From Allotamlana fucoidanivorans (GTDB taxonomy: Bacteria > Bacteroidota > Bacteroidia > Flavobacteriales > Flavobacteriaceae): DNA of 64,000 bases. The translations under genes were made by a program, and so were the position numbers. The notes beneath the pieces were generated by a model. It did no database searches. It was not told where the DNA came from and saw only the letters and a list, made by a program, of their open reading frames with translations. The stretch is from assembly GCF_045788535.1 (NCBI RefSeq), contig NZ_CP074074.1, positions 2,046,001-2,110,000 of the forward strand. Direction: 5' to 3'. Positions 46,393-55,502 of the stretch are shown here, piece after piece (the stretch's first letter is position 1; every line of letters begins with the position of its first letter).

Positions 46393-47937
46393 ATGAAAAG
46401 CAACATTGTATGGAAGACCAATAGTCAGTCACAATTGAGTCTTCTCCCTCCGAGTTATGATGATTTCGTTCCAGAACACCACCCCGTTCGTATTGTAAAT
46501 AGTATTTTAGATCAGATAGATATTCGGTCTATAGAGCGTACTTATAAAGGAGGCGGTACTTCTAGCTATCACCCAAGAGATTTACTGAAAATTTTAATCT
46601 ACGCCTATCTTCGTAATTTATATTCTTCACGTAAAATAGAACAAGCCTTGGGAGAAAACGTTCATTTTATGTGGCTTAGTGGTTGTATTCAGCCAGACCA
46701 TAATACCATCAGTAATTTTCGTTCAGGAAAACTCAAAGGAAATTTTAAAAAGATCTTTAATCAAGTTGTTATTCTGCTTGCTCAGGAAGGTTACTTGAGC
46801 TTAAAAGACATTTATGTTGATGGCACCAAAATAGAGGCCAATGCTAATCGCTATACTTTTGTATGGGGTAAAAGCATAAAAACCTCACGCTCACGTATAG
46901 AAAAACAACTCAAAGAATTATGGCGTTATGTAGAAACTGTATATGCAGAAGAAGAACAAAAGCCTAACGAGCCCGATAATTTTAAAGCAATAGATCCAGA
47001 GCAAGTCTCTCAAACTATAGATAAAATTAACCAAGCACTTCAAGGAAAACAAGTGGATAAAAAAGTGAAGCAAAAGCTTAACTATGCCAAAAAGAACTGG
47101 CCTGAGAATATAGCAAAATATAATACCTACCAGCAGCAAATGGGTAGTCGCAACTCTATGAGCAAGACAGATCCTGATGCTACTTTTATGAGAAAGAAAG
47201 AAGACCATATGTTAAACGGACAGCTCAAACCAGGATATAATTTGCAAGCATCTACTAACAATCAGTTTATTACCAACTACACTCTTGCGCAAACCACAGC
47301 AGATACCACCACACTTATAGAACATACAGAAGATTTTATTGAGGGATATGGCAAAGCTCCAGAATCCTTAACAGCAGATGCAGGTTATGGAAGCGATGAA
47401 AACTACACCTATCTAGAAGACCAGAATATCGAAGCTTTTGTAAAATACAATTACTTCCATAAAGAACAATTAGATGAGAAACGAGGTAAGACTAAAAAAC
47501 CATTTGCAGCAGATAAACTATTTTATAACCATGACACAGATACGTATTACTGTCCTATGGGACAACCTATGGAAAATATTGGTAGCTATGTAAGGCAAAC
47601 AGCTACAGGATATCAGCAAAAAATCGATAGATATCAGGCTAAGAATTGCTTCGGATGCCAGCTCAGGAGTCTTTGTCATAAATCAAAATACAACCGTATT
47701 GTAGAGCGGAATCACAAATTGGTTAGACTCAAAGCAAAAGCCAAACAAAAATTATTAAGCTTAAAAGGCGTTGCTCATAGAAAACAGCGTTGCTGGGATG
47801 TTGAAGCTGTTTTTGGTAACATAAAACACAATATGAACTTCAAAAGGTTTATGTTAAGAGGGCTTGATAAAGTAAATACCGAAATAGGACTTATAGCAAT
47901 GGCACATAACCTTAAAAAAGTGAGTTTAGCCATATAA
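46393..47937 (+). CDS. IS1182-family transposase
   Basis: 514 aa from ATG 46393; the longer frame upstream is non-coding IS end sequence. The N-terminal DUF772-type domain reads LLPPSYDDFVPEHHPVRIV, HPRDLLKILIYAYLRNLYSS and CIQPDHNTISNFRSG. The DDE catalytic core follows: first Asp in KDIYVDGTKIEANAN, second in LTADAGYGSDEN, and Glu near CWDVEAVFGNIKHNM. A cysteine motif CFGCQLRSLC lies between them. The frame is intact, so the element may be active. It runs opposite to the genes around it. Confidence 0.93.
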   Translation: MKSNIVWKTNSQSQLSLLPPSYDDFVPEHHPVRIVNSILDQIDIRSIERTYKGGGTSSYHPRDLLKILIYAYLRNLYSSRKIEQALGENVHFMWLSGCIQPDHNTISNFRSGKLKGNFKKIFNQVVILLAQEGYLSLKDIYVDGTKIEANANRYTFVWGKSIKTSRSRIEKQLKELWRYVETVYAEEEQKPNEPDNFKAIDPEQVSQTIDKINQALQGKQVDKKVKQKLNYAKKNWPENIAKYNTYQQQMGSRNSMSKTDPDATFMRKKEDHMLNGQLKPGYNLQASTNNQFITNYTLAQTTADTTTLIEHTEDFIEGYGKAPESLTADAGYGSDENYTYLEDQNIEAFVKYNYFHKEQLDEKRGKTKKPFAADKLFYNHDTDTYYCPMGQPMENIGSYVRQTATGYQQKIDRYQAKNCFGCQLRSLCHKSKYNRIVERNHKLVRLKAKAKQKLLSLKGVAHRKQRCWDVEAVFGNIKHNMNFKRFMLRGLDKVNTEIGLIAMAHNLKKVSLAI

Positions 47938-48039
47938 AATCACTTTGCCTGTTTTTAACTAGACTCGAATTAATATAGAAAAAAGAAAATCCTGATTAAA
48001 TCTTAAATGTTCAAAAAAATAAAAGGTCGCCTAATTAGC

Positions 48040-48055
48040 TTTTAGACGACCTCTT
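48040..48055 (-). repeat. Right terminal inverted repeat of the IS
   Basis: TTTTAGACGACCTCTT, the mirror of the left repeat with two differences. Together with GGTCG at 48025-48029 it can form a GGTCG/CGACC hairpin. Confidence 0.7.
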
Positions 48056-48107
48056 CAGCTGACTAACTTAAACATTGCAATACTGCAACTCAAAACTACT
48101 AACCATA

Positions 48108-48848
48108 TTATAATTTTCGAATTTTTATATTTCTAAACCATATAAGACTGCCATGGTCTTGCAAACCAATTAATCCTTTTTTGAATATTCCATATTCTGG
48201 AAAATCTTTCCATTTACCTGATTCCTTTTTTTTAATCCATTCTTTTGACCAAGGTTCAAATTCTAAAACTTTTTTTCCATTTAACCAATGTTCAACTCTT
48301 TCTTTCGTAAAAATTATTCTAGTTGTGTTCCATTCGCCAGCAGTTTTAACAATCAATTGATTTTTATCGGTATTATGCATGCCATAATCAGCTGCAATAC
48401 TTTGCCATGGTTCTAACTTTTCTGGGAAGCCTCTTTGATCTATAATTTGGTATTCAGGGGCGTTTTGATAGGGAGCTGAATATTGGTCGCCTTCTTGAAC
48501 ATGGTAAAAAATTCCACTATTACCTCCTGTTTCTATTTTCCATTCAAGTTTAAGTTCGAAATTTTCAAATTGTTCATCGGCGAACACAATGTCTCCCCCT
48601 ATATCACCTCCTTTGCCTAAAGATTTCAAAGTACCATTTTCAACTATCCAATTTTTGGGCAATTCTTCGGAATTGAACCCACGCCAACCATCAGCTGTTT
48701 TACCGTCAAAAAGAGTAATCCAGTTGTTTGTCCTATCAATCCTCTTCACATTCTTAATTTCTGTATTCTCTTTTTTTGTCTTGTCACTACAAAATGTAAA
48801 AACAGAAATACTCATCATAAGAATTAAAAAAAATATTATCCTTTTCAT
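48108..48848 (-). CDS. DUF1080 protein (3-keto-glycoside hydrolase/lyase-like), lipoprotein
   Basis: 246 aa with a lipoprotein-like signal (FCSDK). The DUF1080 concanavalin-like domain has WITLFDGKTADGWRGFN, GDIVFADEQFENFELKLEWK, GNSGIFYHVQEGDQYSAPY and GLIGLQDHGSLIWFRNIKI. Members cleave glycosides that were first oxidized at C3. The gene lies 9 bp after a Gfo/Idh/MocA oxidoreductase, which is the enzyme type that makes the 3-keto sugar. Together they form an oxidation-then-elimination pair in the periplasm. The right end of the IS lies 52 bp after its stop. Confidence 0.87.
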   Translation of the reverse strand: MKRIIFFLILMMSISVFTFCSDKTKKENTEIKNVKRIDRTNNWITLFDGKTADGWRGFNSEELPKNWIVENGTLKSLGKGGDIGGDIVFADEQFENFELKLEWKIETGGNSGIFYHVQEGDQYSAPYQNAPEYQIIDQRGFPEKLEPWQSIAADYGMHNTDKNQLIVKTAGEWNTTRIIFTKERVEHWLNGKKVLEFEPWSKEWIKKKESGKWKDFPEYGIFKKGLIGLQDHGSLIWFRNIKIRKL

Positions 48849-48857
48849 TTACTATAA

Positions 48858-50231
48858 TTATTTGATTGTTTTCATTTCTACAGGATCCCAATTAATAAAT
48901 TGGTTTTTAAAATAACTATCATTACAAAGTAAAGCTGGGGCAGCCGCCCTAAAACCGAATAATGGGTCTTCTACTACGGTACCTCCACTTTTTATTGCAT
49001 TAATGAAGTTTCCAAAATGATCGTAATGTGCTCCTTTATACCCTTTTTGAGCTTTATAAACTGTTTCACTTGGTGGGACTATTTTTTTTCTATCATTAAC
49101 AAATGAGATTTTTTCCCTTTGCTTATTTTGCTCAAATGGATCATTACTAGTTTGTATATCATTGCGTTTTACAACCACTTCATCCCATTTTACATCCATA
49201 GATCCTTTACTACCCACTAGTTTTAAATAAGTAGAGCCACTGGTACCATCTACAAAATTACATCTCAATGATAGATTGAAGCCTGGGTGTGCTTTGGTTT
49301 CGGGATATTGAAACATTCCTAGCAAAACATCAGGAACCTCTCTACCATCTTTCCAAAACCTTAAACCTCCCATTGCACTTATTTTATCGGGACCAAAAGA
49401 GTTTGTGATGAAATGTAAGCTGGAAAATAAATGAACAAATAAATCGCCTGACATACCAGTACCATAATCAAGATAATTTCTCCATCTAAAAAATCGAATT
49501 GGATCGAATGGTCGATGTACAGAATTAGAAATGAATCTTTCCCAATTAATGTTTTTTGGTGTAGCTTCTTCGGGTATTGGATATTGCCAAGCCCCAATGT
49601 GAGAGTGTCTTGCCCAAAACCCTTCAGCATAATTAAGTTCACCAATTGCTCCATCCTCAAGAAGTTGTTTTGCTTTTTCATTGCCCAAAGACGATAAGCC
49701 TTGACTACCTACTATAAATATCTTTCCCGATTTTTTCCAAGCATTAATTACCTCATGTCCTTCTTCAATGCTATGTATCATCGGCTTTTCACAATATACA
49801 TGTTTACCAGCTTTTAAGGCATCTATCGATATTTGTTTGTGCCAATGATCTGGGGTGGCAATAATAATTGCATCAACTTCAGGGTTTTTTAGAATGTCTT
49901 TATAGTTATCGGTTAACACTAGGTTCTTGCCCCATTTTTGTCTTGCTGTTTCCAATCTAGTCTTGAATAAATCACAAACAGCTATTAATCTTACCCCTTT
50001 ATGCTTTAATATAGTATTTACATTAGAAATTCCCATTCCTCCAGCACCGATTAAGCCAATTGAAATATTTTTTGAATAAGATTTTATTCTAGCTCTATCA
50101 AGGTAGACTATTGATGATAATTTTTTTTCGGAAGCCAGAGCTAAATTTGGTGATGTCAACAAAGCTCCTCCTGCTACACCAAAAGTTTTAATAAACTTTC
50201 TACGTGAACTGTTTTTCTTAAATTTTTTCAT
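48858..50231 (-). CDS. Tat-exported Gfo/Idh/MocA oxidoreductase
   Basis: 457 aa. A twin-arginine signal (SSRRKFIKTFGVAGGALL, RR at 10-11) sends the folded, cofactor-loaded protein to the periplasm. The Rossmann loop is GLIGAGGMGISN (59-70) and the family catalytic motif is CEKP (Glu148-Lys149-Pro150). ATPDHWHKQISIDALKAGKH and RWRNYLDYGTGMSGDLFVH are typical. It probably oxidizes a glycoside hydroxyl, most likely at C3, using tightly bound NAD(P). It is adjacent to the DUF1080 gene, its expected partner. Confidence 0.88.
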   Translation of the reverse strand: MKKFKKNSSRRKFIKTFGVAGGALLTSPNLALASEKKLSSIVYLDRARIKSYSKNISIGLIGAGGMGISNVNTILKHKGVRLIAVCDLFKTRLETARQKWGKNLVLTDNYKDILKNPEVDAIIIATPDHWHKQISIDALKAGKHVYCEKPMIHSIEEGHEVINAWKKSGKIFIVGSQGLSSLGNEKAKQLLEDGAIGELNYAEGFWARHSHIGAWQYPIPEEATPKNINWERFISNSVHRPFDPIRFFRWRNYLDYGTGMSGDLFVHLFSSLHFITNSFGPDKISAMGGLRFWKDGREVPDVLLGMFQYPETKAHPGFNLSLRCNFVDGTSGSTYLKLVGSKGSMDVKWDEVVVKRNDIQTSNDPFEQNKQREKISFVNDRKKIVPPSETVYKAQKGYKGAHYDHFGNFINAIKSGGTVVEDPLFGFRAAAPALLCNDSYFKNQFINWDPVEMKTIK

Positions 50232-50246
50232 TTATTTTAAGTTTTA

Positions 50247-50534
50247 TTACTTCTTACTAACAAAAAGCGATACGTGTTCATATATACTTTCTAACGAATT
50301 AACTATACGCTGAAAGGCTATTTTTGACTTACTGTAAATACTTATGGTGAAACAAAAATGTCTTCCTTTGCTCTTGATATTACCAATTTCAAAATAACCA
50401 TTTGGAAAGTAAATATTTAATGTTTTATTTTTATCTATAAGGTATAAATCAAATTCTCCTACTACCCAATTCACAAACAAATCATAATTTTTTAAATTAT
50501 TAATGGTCATGGTTTTTACTATTTGATACCTCAC
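50247..50534 (-). CDS. Small hypothetical protein
   Basis: 95 aa, not recognised. The composition is protein-like: YDLFVNWVVGEFDLYLIDKN, NIYFPNGYFEIGNIKSKG, then HFCFTISIYSKSKIAFQRIV. It has no signal peptide and no membrane segment. It sits between the NagB fusion and the oxidoreductase (57 and 15 bp away) on the same strand, so it is likely cotranscribed. Start at 50534 or at 50510 (MTINNLKNY). It could also be a fragment of a larger gene. Confidence 0.5.
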   Translation of the reverse strand: MRYQIVKTMTINNLKNYDLFVNWVVGEFDLYLIDKNKTLNIYFPNGYFEIGNIKSKGRHFCFTISIYSKSKIAFQRIVNSLESIYEHVSLFVSKK

Positions 50535-50591
50535 AGTTTTATTTTTTAAGAATAACTATGTTAATTCTGACATTCCAAGCATATTTAATTA

Positions 50592-52520
50592 TTAATATTC
50601 CCATTTGGCGAAAGCTTCCATAGCCGCATAATGCGCAAGTCCAAGCTGATTGTATGTATCAGCCGTTTCTTTATTACGATCTTCTGCTCTTTGCCAAAAT
50701 TCCCTACTGTCAGCTCCTTGAAAAACCACTCCATCTTTTTGTGATTGATGTTTAAAAATACCATTACGCTTTTGAATAACTTGGCCAGGGCTCATTGGGA
50801 CAGCCATGTCAATGTCTTCAACATTCCATTCTTGCCATGCACCTCTATATAACCATAACCAACAGTCTTTCATAAACTCTTCGTGTTTTAAGCGTTTTAG
50901 AGATTCCATAACTATATCCAAACATACTTTATGGGTGCCGTGGGGGTCTGCTAAATCGCCGGCGGCATATATTTGATGTGGCTTTATACTTTCTATAAGC
51001 TCAATTGTTTGGGCAATATCCTTTTCGTCAAAATCATTTTTTTCAATTTTACCAGTTTCGTAGAAGGGTAATTCCATAAAATGAATGTGTTCATCATTTA
51101 AACCTATAAAGTAACTTGTTAATCGTGCTTCTCCTTTTCTTATTAGACTTTTAACTTCCCTTAATTCTGGTGTATCAGTTTGACCATTCTTTTTTAGTTT
51201 TAAAAAATCTTGAATGCTTGCAAGTATACTTTTGCATGCCGTATTATCAATTTTAAACTTAGTATTAAAATCGGATACAAATTTTACAAACTTTAAGGCT
51301 TCATCATCTTCTACAGCAATATTACCTGAGGTTTGATATGCTACGTGTACGTCATGTCCTTGTTCACATAATCTTTTGAAAGTTCCACCCATACTAATGA
51401 TATCATCATCAGGATGTGGACTAAAAATCAGGACTCTTTTTTTTGCTGGCTCCGAACGTTCAGGCCGTTTGCTGTCGTCAGAGTTTGGTTTGCCACCTGG
51501 CCAGCCAGTAATGGTATGCTGCACTTTGTTAAAAATATTAATATTGATATCGTAAGCTGGACCAAAATCTGCCAATAAATCACTCATGCCATTTTCGATA
51601 TAGTCAGCATCAGTCAGCATTAATATTGGTTTTTTAAGGTGTAGTGCGAGTCTTAAAACTGCTTTTTTTATTAATATATCGGTCCATTTTACCTTTTGAA
51701 CCAACCATGGGGTTTTTATCCTTGTTAGTTCTGAACTGGAACTTTCGTCTAACACAAAAGTTGTATTGTTATGTTCTTGCAAAAAAGAAGCAGGTACTTG
51801 ATTAGTCACAGGACCTTCTACCGAAGCTTTGATGATATTGGACTTACCTTCTCCCCAAGCCATTAGAATTACCCGTTTTGCTTCCATAATTTTTTTAACT
51901 CCCAGTGTTATTGCTGTCCTTGGAGTATTGCTTAAGCCTGAAAATTCTTTGCTGGCGGCTACCCTCGTAATGTGATCAAGAGCTACTAATCTGGTCTTTG
52001 AATTTTGAAGTGAACCTGATTCATTAAATCCTATATGTCCATTACCGCCTATACCTAATAGCTGAAGGTCAATGCCACCTAGAGATTCAATCTTTGATTC
52101 GTAATTATTGCAGTATTCCGAAATTTTCTCCTTTACTAGCGTTCCGTCAGGAATGTGAATATTCTCTGGTTTTATATCTACATGATCAAAAAGTAGCTTT
52201 TTCATGAAGTGTACATAGCTATGAACAGAATCAGGATTCATAGGATAATATTCGTCAAGATTAAAAGAAATAACATTTTTAAAGCTTAAACCTTCATTTT
52301 TATGCATGCGAACCAATTCAGAATAAACACCTTTGGGTGTTGATCCTGTAGCAAGCCCTAAAACACAATGTTGGTTTTGCGATTGTTTTAGCTCTATTAA
52401 TTTGGCAATTTCTTTTGCTACTGCTTTTGATGCATTAAATGAATTATCAAATATTACAGTATTAACATTTTCAAAACGTTTTTCAAAACCTGTACCTTTA
52501 TCAGTTTTACTAGTTATCAT
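50592..52520 (-). CDS. nagB: Glucosamine-6-phosphate deaminase fused to a PIG-L/LmbE-type deacetylase domain
   Basis: 642 aa. The N-terminal NagB domain (about 20-275) has LGLATGSTPKGVY, catalytic Asp89 in FNLDEYYP and His162 in GIGGNGHIGFNE. A linker joins it to a PIG-L/LmbE domain with the metal motif SPHPDDD (367-373) and AAGDLADPHGTHKVC. Bacteroidota often have this NagB form. It converts GlcN-6-P to fructose-6-P and ammonia; the second domain may remove an N-acetyl group. It implies that the glycan yields a hexosamine. It lies 31 bp downstream of the symporter gene. Confidence 0.92.
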   Translation of the reverse strand: MITSKTDKGTGFEKRFENVNTVIFDNSFNASKAVAKEIAKLIELKQSQNQHCVLGLATGSTPKGVYSELVRMHKNEGLSFKNVISFNLDEYYPMNPDSVHSYVHFMKKLLFDHVDIKPENIHIPDGTLVKEKISEYCNNYESKIESLGGIDLQLLGIGGNGHIGFNESGSLQNSKTRLVALDHITRVAASKEFSGLSNTPRTAITLGVKKIMEAKRVILMAWGEGKSNIIKASVEGPVTNQVPASFLQEHNNTTFVLDESSSSELTRIKTPWLVQKVKWTDILIKKAVLRLALHLKKPILMLTDADYIENGMSDLLADFGPAYDININIFNKVQHTITGWPGGKPNSDDSKRPERSEPAKKRVLIFSPHPDDDIISMGGTFKRLCEQGHDVHVAYQTSGNIAVEDDEALKFVKFVSDFNTKFKIDNTACKSILASIQDFLKLKKNGQTDTPELREVKSLIRKGEARLTSYFIGLNDEHIHFMELPFYETGKIEKNDFDEKDIAQTIELIESIKPHQIYAAGDLADPHGTHKVCLDIVMESLKRLKHEEFMKDCWLWLYRGAWQEWNVEDIDMAVPMSPGQVIQKRNGIFKHQSQKDGVVFQGADSREFWQRAEDRNKETADTYNQLGLAHYAAMEAFAKWEY

Positions 52521-52551
52521 TATATAAAAATTTGTTTTTTAAATTTTGCGG

Positions 52552-54363
52552 TTATAGAATATTGTATCTTATTTTTTTCCAAGTTCGCAATAGTAACAAA
52601 CCTGAAATGATCATCAATATGGTTAGAATAATTGCTTTAATGTATTCACCATAAATCCAAAACCCAGTAGCGAACATAGAAGTATAAACTAATACAGTAC
52701 CCAATAACATCGCAGAAATTCCAAATTTAATATTCTGATTCTGTTCATTTATATTGAAATTACTGTCTTGCTCAACTGCTTTTCTTGCTATTTTAGTCCA
52801 TCCTTTACCGTCTGGCTGTATCAGTTTGTAAAAGCCTATCAACGTTTCTTTATTTTCAGGAGGTGTTAAAAAAGTTACAACCAACCAGATTATTGTGGTA
52901 GTAATAACAACAAACGGATATTCTAAATAGCTTTCAAAGATACCGTGCTCAACAGAGAATAAATAAACGCCTAAAGGCGTAATTTTGAGAATTATGGTTA
53001 ATATCCCAGAAGCAAACATAGCTGATATTTCGCTCCATGCATTTATACGCCACCAAAACCATCTTAAAATGAAGATAAGCCCTGTTCCAGCTCCAAAAAC
53101 CAATAATATTTCAAAAAGTTGAAGTGCACTATGTAGAAATAATGCTAAAAGTGCACTTAGTACCATTAAAACTACAGTTGAAAACCTGCCCACTGCAACT
53201 AAGCGTTTCTCAGAAGCCTGAGGGTTTATTTGTTCCTTGTATAGATCAAAAACAATGTAAGATGATCCCCAATTCAATTGGGTTGAAATAGTTGACATAT
53301 ACGCAGCTACCAGAGACGCAAGTACTATACCTAACAAGCCATTTGGTAATTTTGTGAGCATTGCAGAATAGGCTATGTCATGTCCTAATTTGCTATCACT
53401 AATATCAGGAAAAGCTTCTTTAATACTCTGAAGGTCTGGAAATACTACTATTGAAGCCAAAGCGATGATAATCCAAGGCCATGGTCTTAAGGCATAGTGC
53501 ATAATGTTGAAGAAGAAGGTTGCTGCAATAGCATGATTTTCATCTTTAGCAGCTAACATTCGCTGAGCAATATAACCTCCGCCACCGGGTTCAGCACCTG
53601 GATACCAAGAGCTCCACCATTGGACAGCTAAAGGTATAATTAGTAAAGTAATTAGGGACTGTTTGTCATTGAAATTAGGAAGAATTGAAAGTTTGTCAAC
53701 TACATTTACATTAGCTAATAAATTTTCCAAGCCTCCCACTTCAGGTAAGTTTACCAAATAATAAGCAGCAGAAATGGCTCCACCCATCGCTATAAAAAAT
53801 AGAATAAAATCAGTAAATATTACTCCTTTAAATCCTCCTAATGCACTGAATATAACAGTGATTATGCCCGAACCCACTACCGTCTGCCAAGGAGCCAAGC
53901 CTAACATTACATTTCCTATTTTGATGGCAGCCAAGGTAACAGCGGACATTGTTATTATATTAAACACAATTCCTAGGTATATAGCTCTAAATTTCCGCAA
54001 AAAGCTTCCTGGTTTACCTCCATAACGTAATTTGTAGAACTCCAAATCGGTTTTAACATTAGATTTTCTCCATAGTTTGGCATAAATAAATACGGTTAGC
54101 ATTCCTGTTAAAAGAAAAATCCACCAAATCCAATTTCCTGAAACACCATTTACTCTCACAATATTAGTAACCAAATTTGGAGTGTCTGTTGAGAAGGTGG
54201 TTGCGACCATAGACACACCTAATAACCACCATGGCATAGTTCGACCAGATAGAAAAAATTCTAATGAACTTTTACTTGATTTTTTGGAAAACCACAGCCC
54301 TACAATTAAGATGATTAAGAAAAATGAAATGATTAAAGAAAAATCCAAAAAGTTTAATTTCAT
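52552..54363 (-). CDS. Sodium/solute symporter (SSS family)
   Basis: 603 aa from the ATG at 54363 (MKLNFLDFSLIISFF); the longer frame to 54435 has no homology. About 13-14 membrane helices. SSS signatures are FFLSGRTMPWWLLGVSMVAT, WGSSYIVFDLY and YPGAEPGGGGYIAQRM. It brings a sugar or sugar acid into the cytoplasm with Na+. It is the first gene of the minus-strand catabolic operon and precedes NagB, so an amino sugar or a lyase-derived disaccharide is a fair guess for its substrate. Confidence 0.88.
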   Translation of the reverse strand: MKLNFLDFSLIISFFLIILIVGLWFSKKSSKSSLEFFLSGRTMPWWLLGVSMVATTFSTDTPNLVTNIVRVNGVSGNWIWWIFLLTGMLTVFIYAKLWRKSNVKTDLEFYKLRYGGKPGSFLRKFRAIYLGIVFNIITMSAVTLAAIKIGNVMLGLAPWQTVVGSGIITVIFSALGGFKGVIFTDFILFFIAMGGAISAAYYLVNLPEVGGLENLLANVNVVDKLSILPNFNDKQSLITLLIIPLAVQWWSSWYPGAEPGGGGYIAQRMLAAKDENHAIAATFFFNIMHYALRPWPWIIIALASIVVFPDLQSIKEAFPDISDSKLGHDIAYSAMLTKLPNGLLGIVLASLVAAYMSTISTQLNWGSSYIVFDLYKEQINPQASEKRLVAVGRFSTVVLMVLSALLALFLHSALQLFEILLVFGAGTGLIFILRWFWWRINAWSEISAMFASGILTIILKITPLGVYLFSVEHGIFESYLEYPFVVITTTIIWLVVTFLTPPENKETLIGFYKLIQPDGKGWTKIARKAVEQDSNFNINEQNQNIKFGISAMLLGTVLVYTSMFATGFWIYGEYIKAIILTILMIISGLLLLRTWKKIRYNIL

Positions 54364-55502
54364 GATGTAGCTATTGATTTTGGTAATCCAAAAATAATCC
54401 CATAGCAAATCAAACGCGCATAAAATTGTTACCATTACAGATGTCTAATGTTGCGCTATATTGTTCTTGTTGAGTTGTTATAGCCATTAGTTGTTGTCTA
54501 GTTGGTTAAGCAAGGCTTAATCAAAAGTAATTAAGTGTTTACTAATTGAAGAAACGGTTGTTTTAAAATGCAGCATTAACAATTACATTGAATTAAAAAG
54601 AATAGCAATGATAAATAGTCGATCTGAATTATGTTAACTTGTGTTGATCAGTAGTTGAATTCTAAATTTAAGGAATTTTACGACTTCCAGTATGGGTGTT
54701 TCTTGAAAATCTCGAAGATGTCGTTTTTTTAACATCACATTGTCAGAGTATCTTTTTCGGAAAAATCAAAAAACATAATTTTCAAAAATATTGGAAGAAC
54801 AATATGTGCTTTCATCTGTTTTTAGCAAGAAGTATCAGAAACCCGTTGTTGTAAGGGAGATGTTAGAAGGATTAAAGCAGTTAATTTAGATACTTTAAGA
54901 GCGTTCAAAATTCATTTAAAAATGATTTACAAGTGAATAGACTAAGATTATTTCAGTTCAGGGTGTGCTATGCTATTTTGTTACAAGAATGATAGATATT
55001 TAAAAAATTATTTCCTAAACATAACTGTGCAAAAAGACTCCAAAAACAAAGGTGATATTGTGGGAATAAAATTATTTACTATTTGATTTTATGTAAACAG
55101 TGGTTAAAGTCCAAATGAAGAAACTTTGAGTACTTATTTTAATTATTTAAAGGATTGAGGGCTTTTAAAACAATTTATTATTCGATAACAATTATTTTGA
55201 TGCTTTTATAGAATTAGTTAGGGTGTTGTGAATCAAAAATACTCAACGATTTAAAGTAAAAATAAAAATATTGATAATGATGACTTGCAGTTTAACAAGT
55301 ATATTAAAATTTATCTTAGTAAATGTTTTTGATGTAACATTTGACATATTGATAAGAAACATAATCCAATTGTTTTTTTAAAAGCAGGGCCTAATTTTAC
55401 AAAATCGCTTTTAGTGCAGGTTAAATCTCTGAGTTTTTCACTATTTAAATTCTAAAAACCAAGCACAAATCTTAAAAAATAATTAAACTAACTAGAAAAT
55501 TT
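54364..55502. other. Divergent intergenic region between symporter and SusC (1.1 kb)
   Basis: It must hold the promoters for the symporter operon (minus) and the SusCD operon (plus). It is unusually long. The open stretch at 54779-54889 (36 codons with a protein-like end, VVVREMLEGLKQLI then a stop) could be the tail of a lost gene, but I cannot assign it. No strong hairpin or RNA gene was recognised. Confidence 0.55.

Larger units (their letters stand above)
46314..48055 (+). mobile_element. IS1182-family insertion sequence
   Basis: About 1.74 kb bounded by imperfect terminal inverted repeats: AAGAGGCTGTCTAAAA at 46314-46329 and its mirror TTTTAGACGACCTCTT at 48040-48055 (14 of 16 positions agree). 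It holds one intact transposase gene. Both ends also fold into hairpins, which may block outside transcription. No clear target duplication is visible in the flanks. It lies between the DUF1080 and DUF1961 genes, both on the minus strand, and so probably splits one operon. Confidence 0.88.

Noticed and set aside
54779..54889. Short open stretch with a protein-like end between symporter and SusC
   Set aside because: Only 36 codons, no start signal and no recognizable family; chance is a good explanation in AT-rich DNA, so it is noted only in the intergenic entry.
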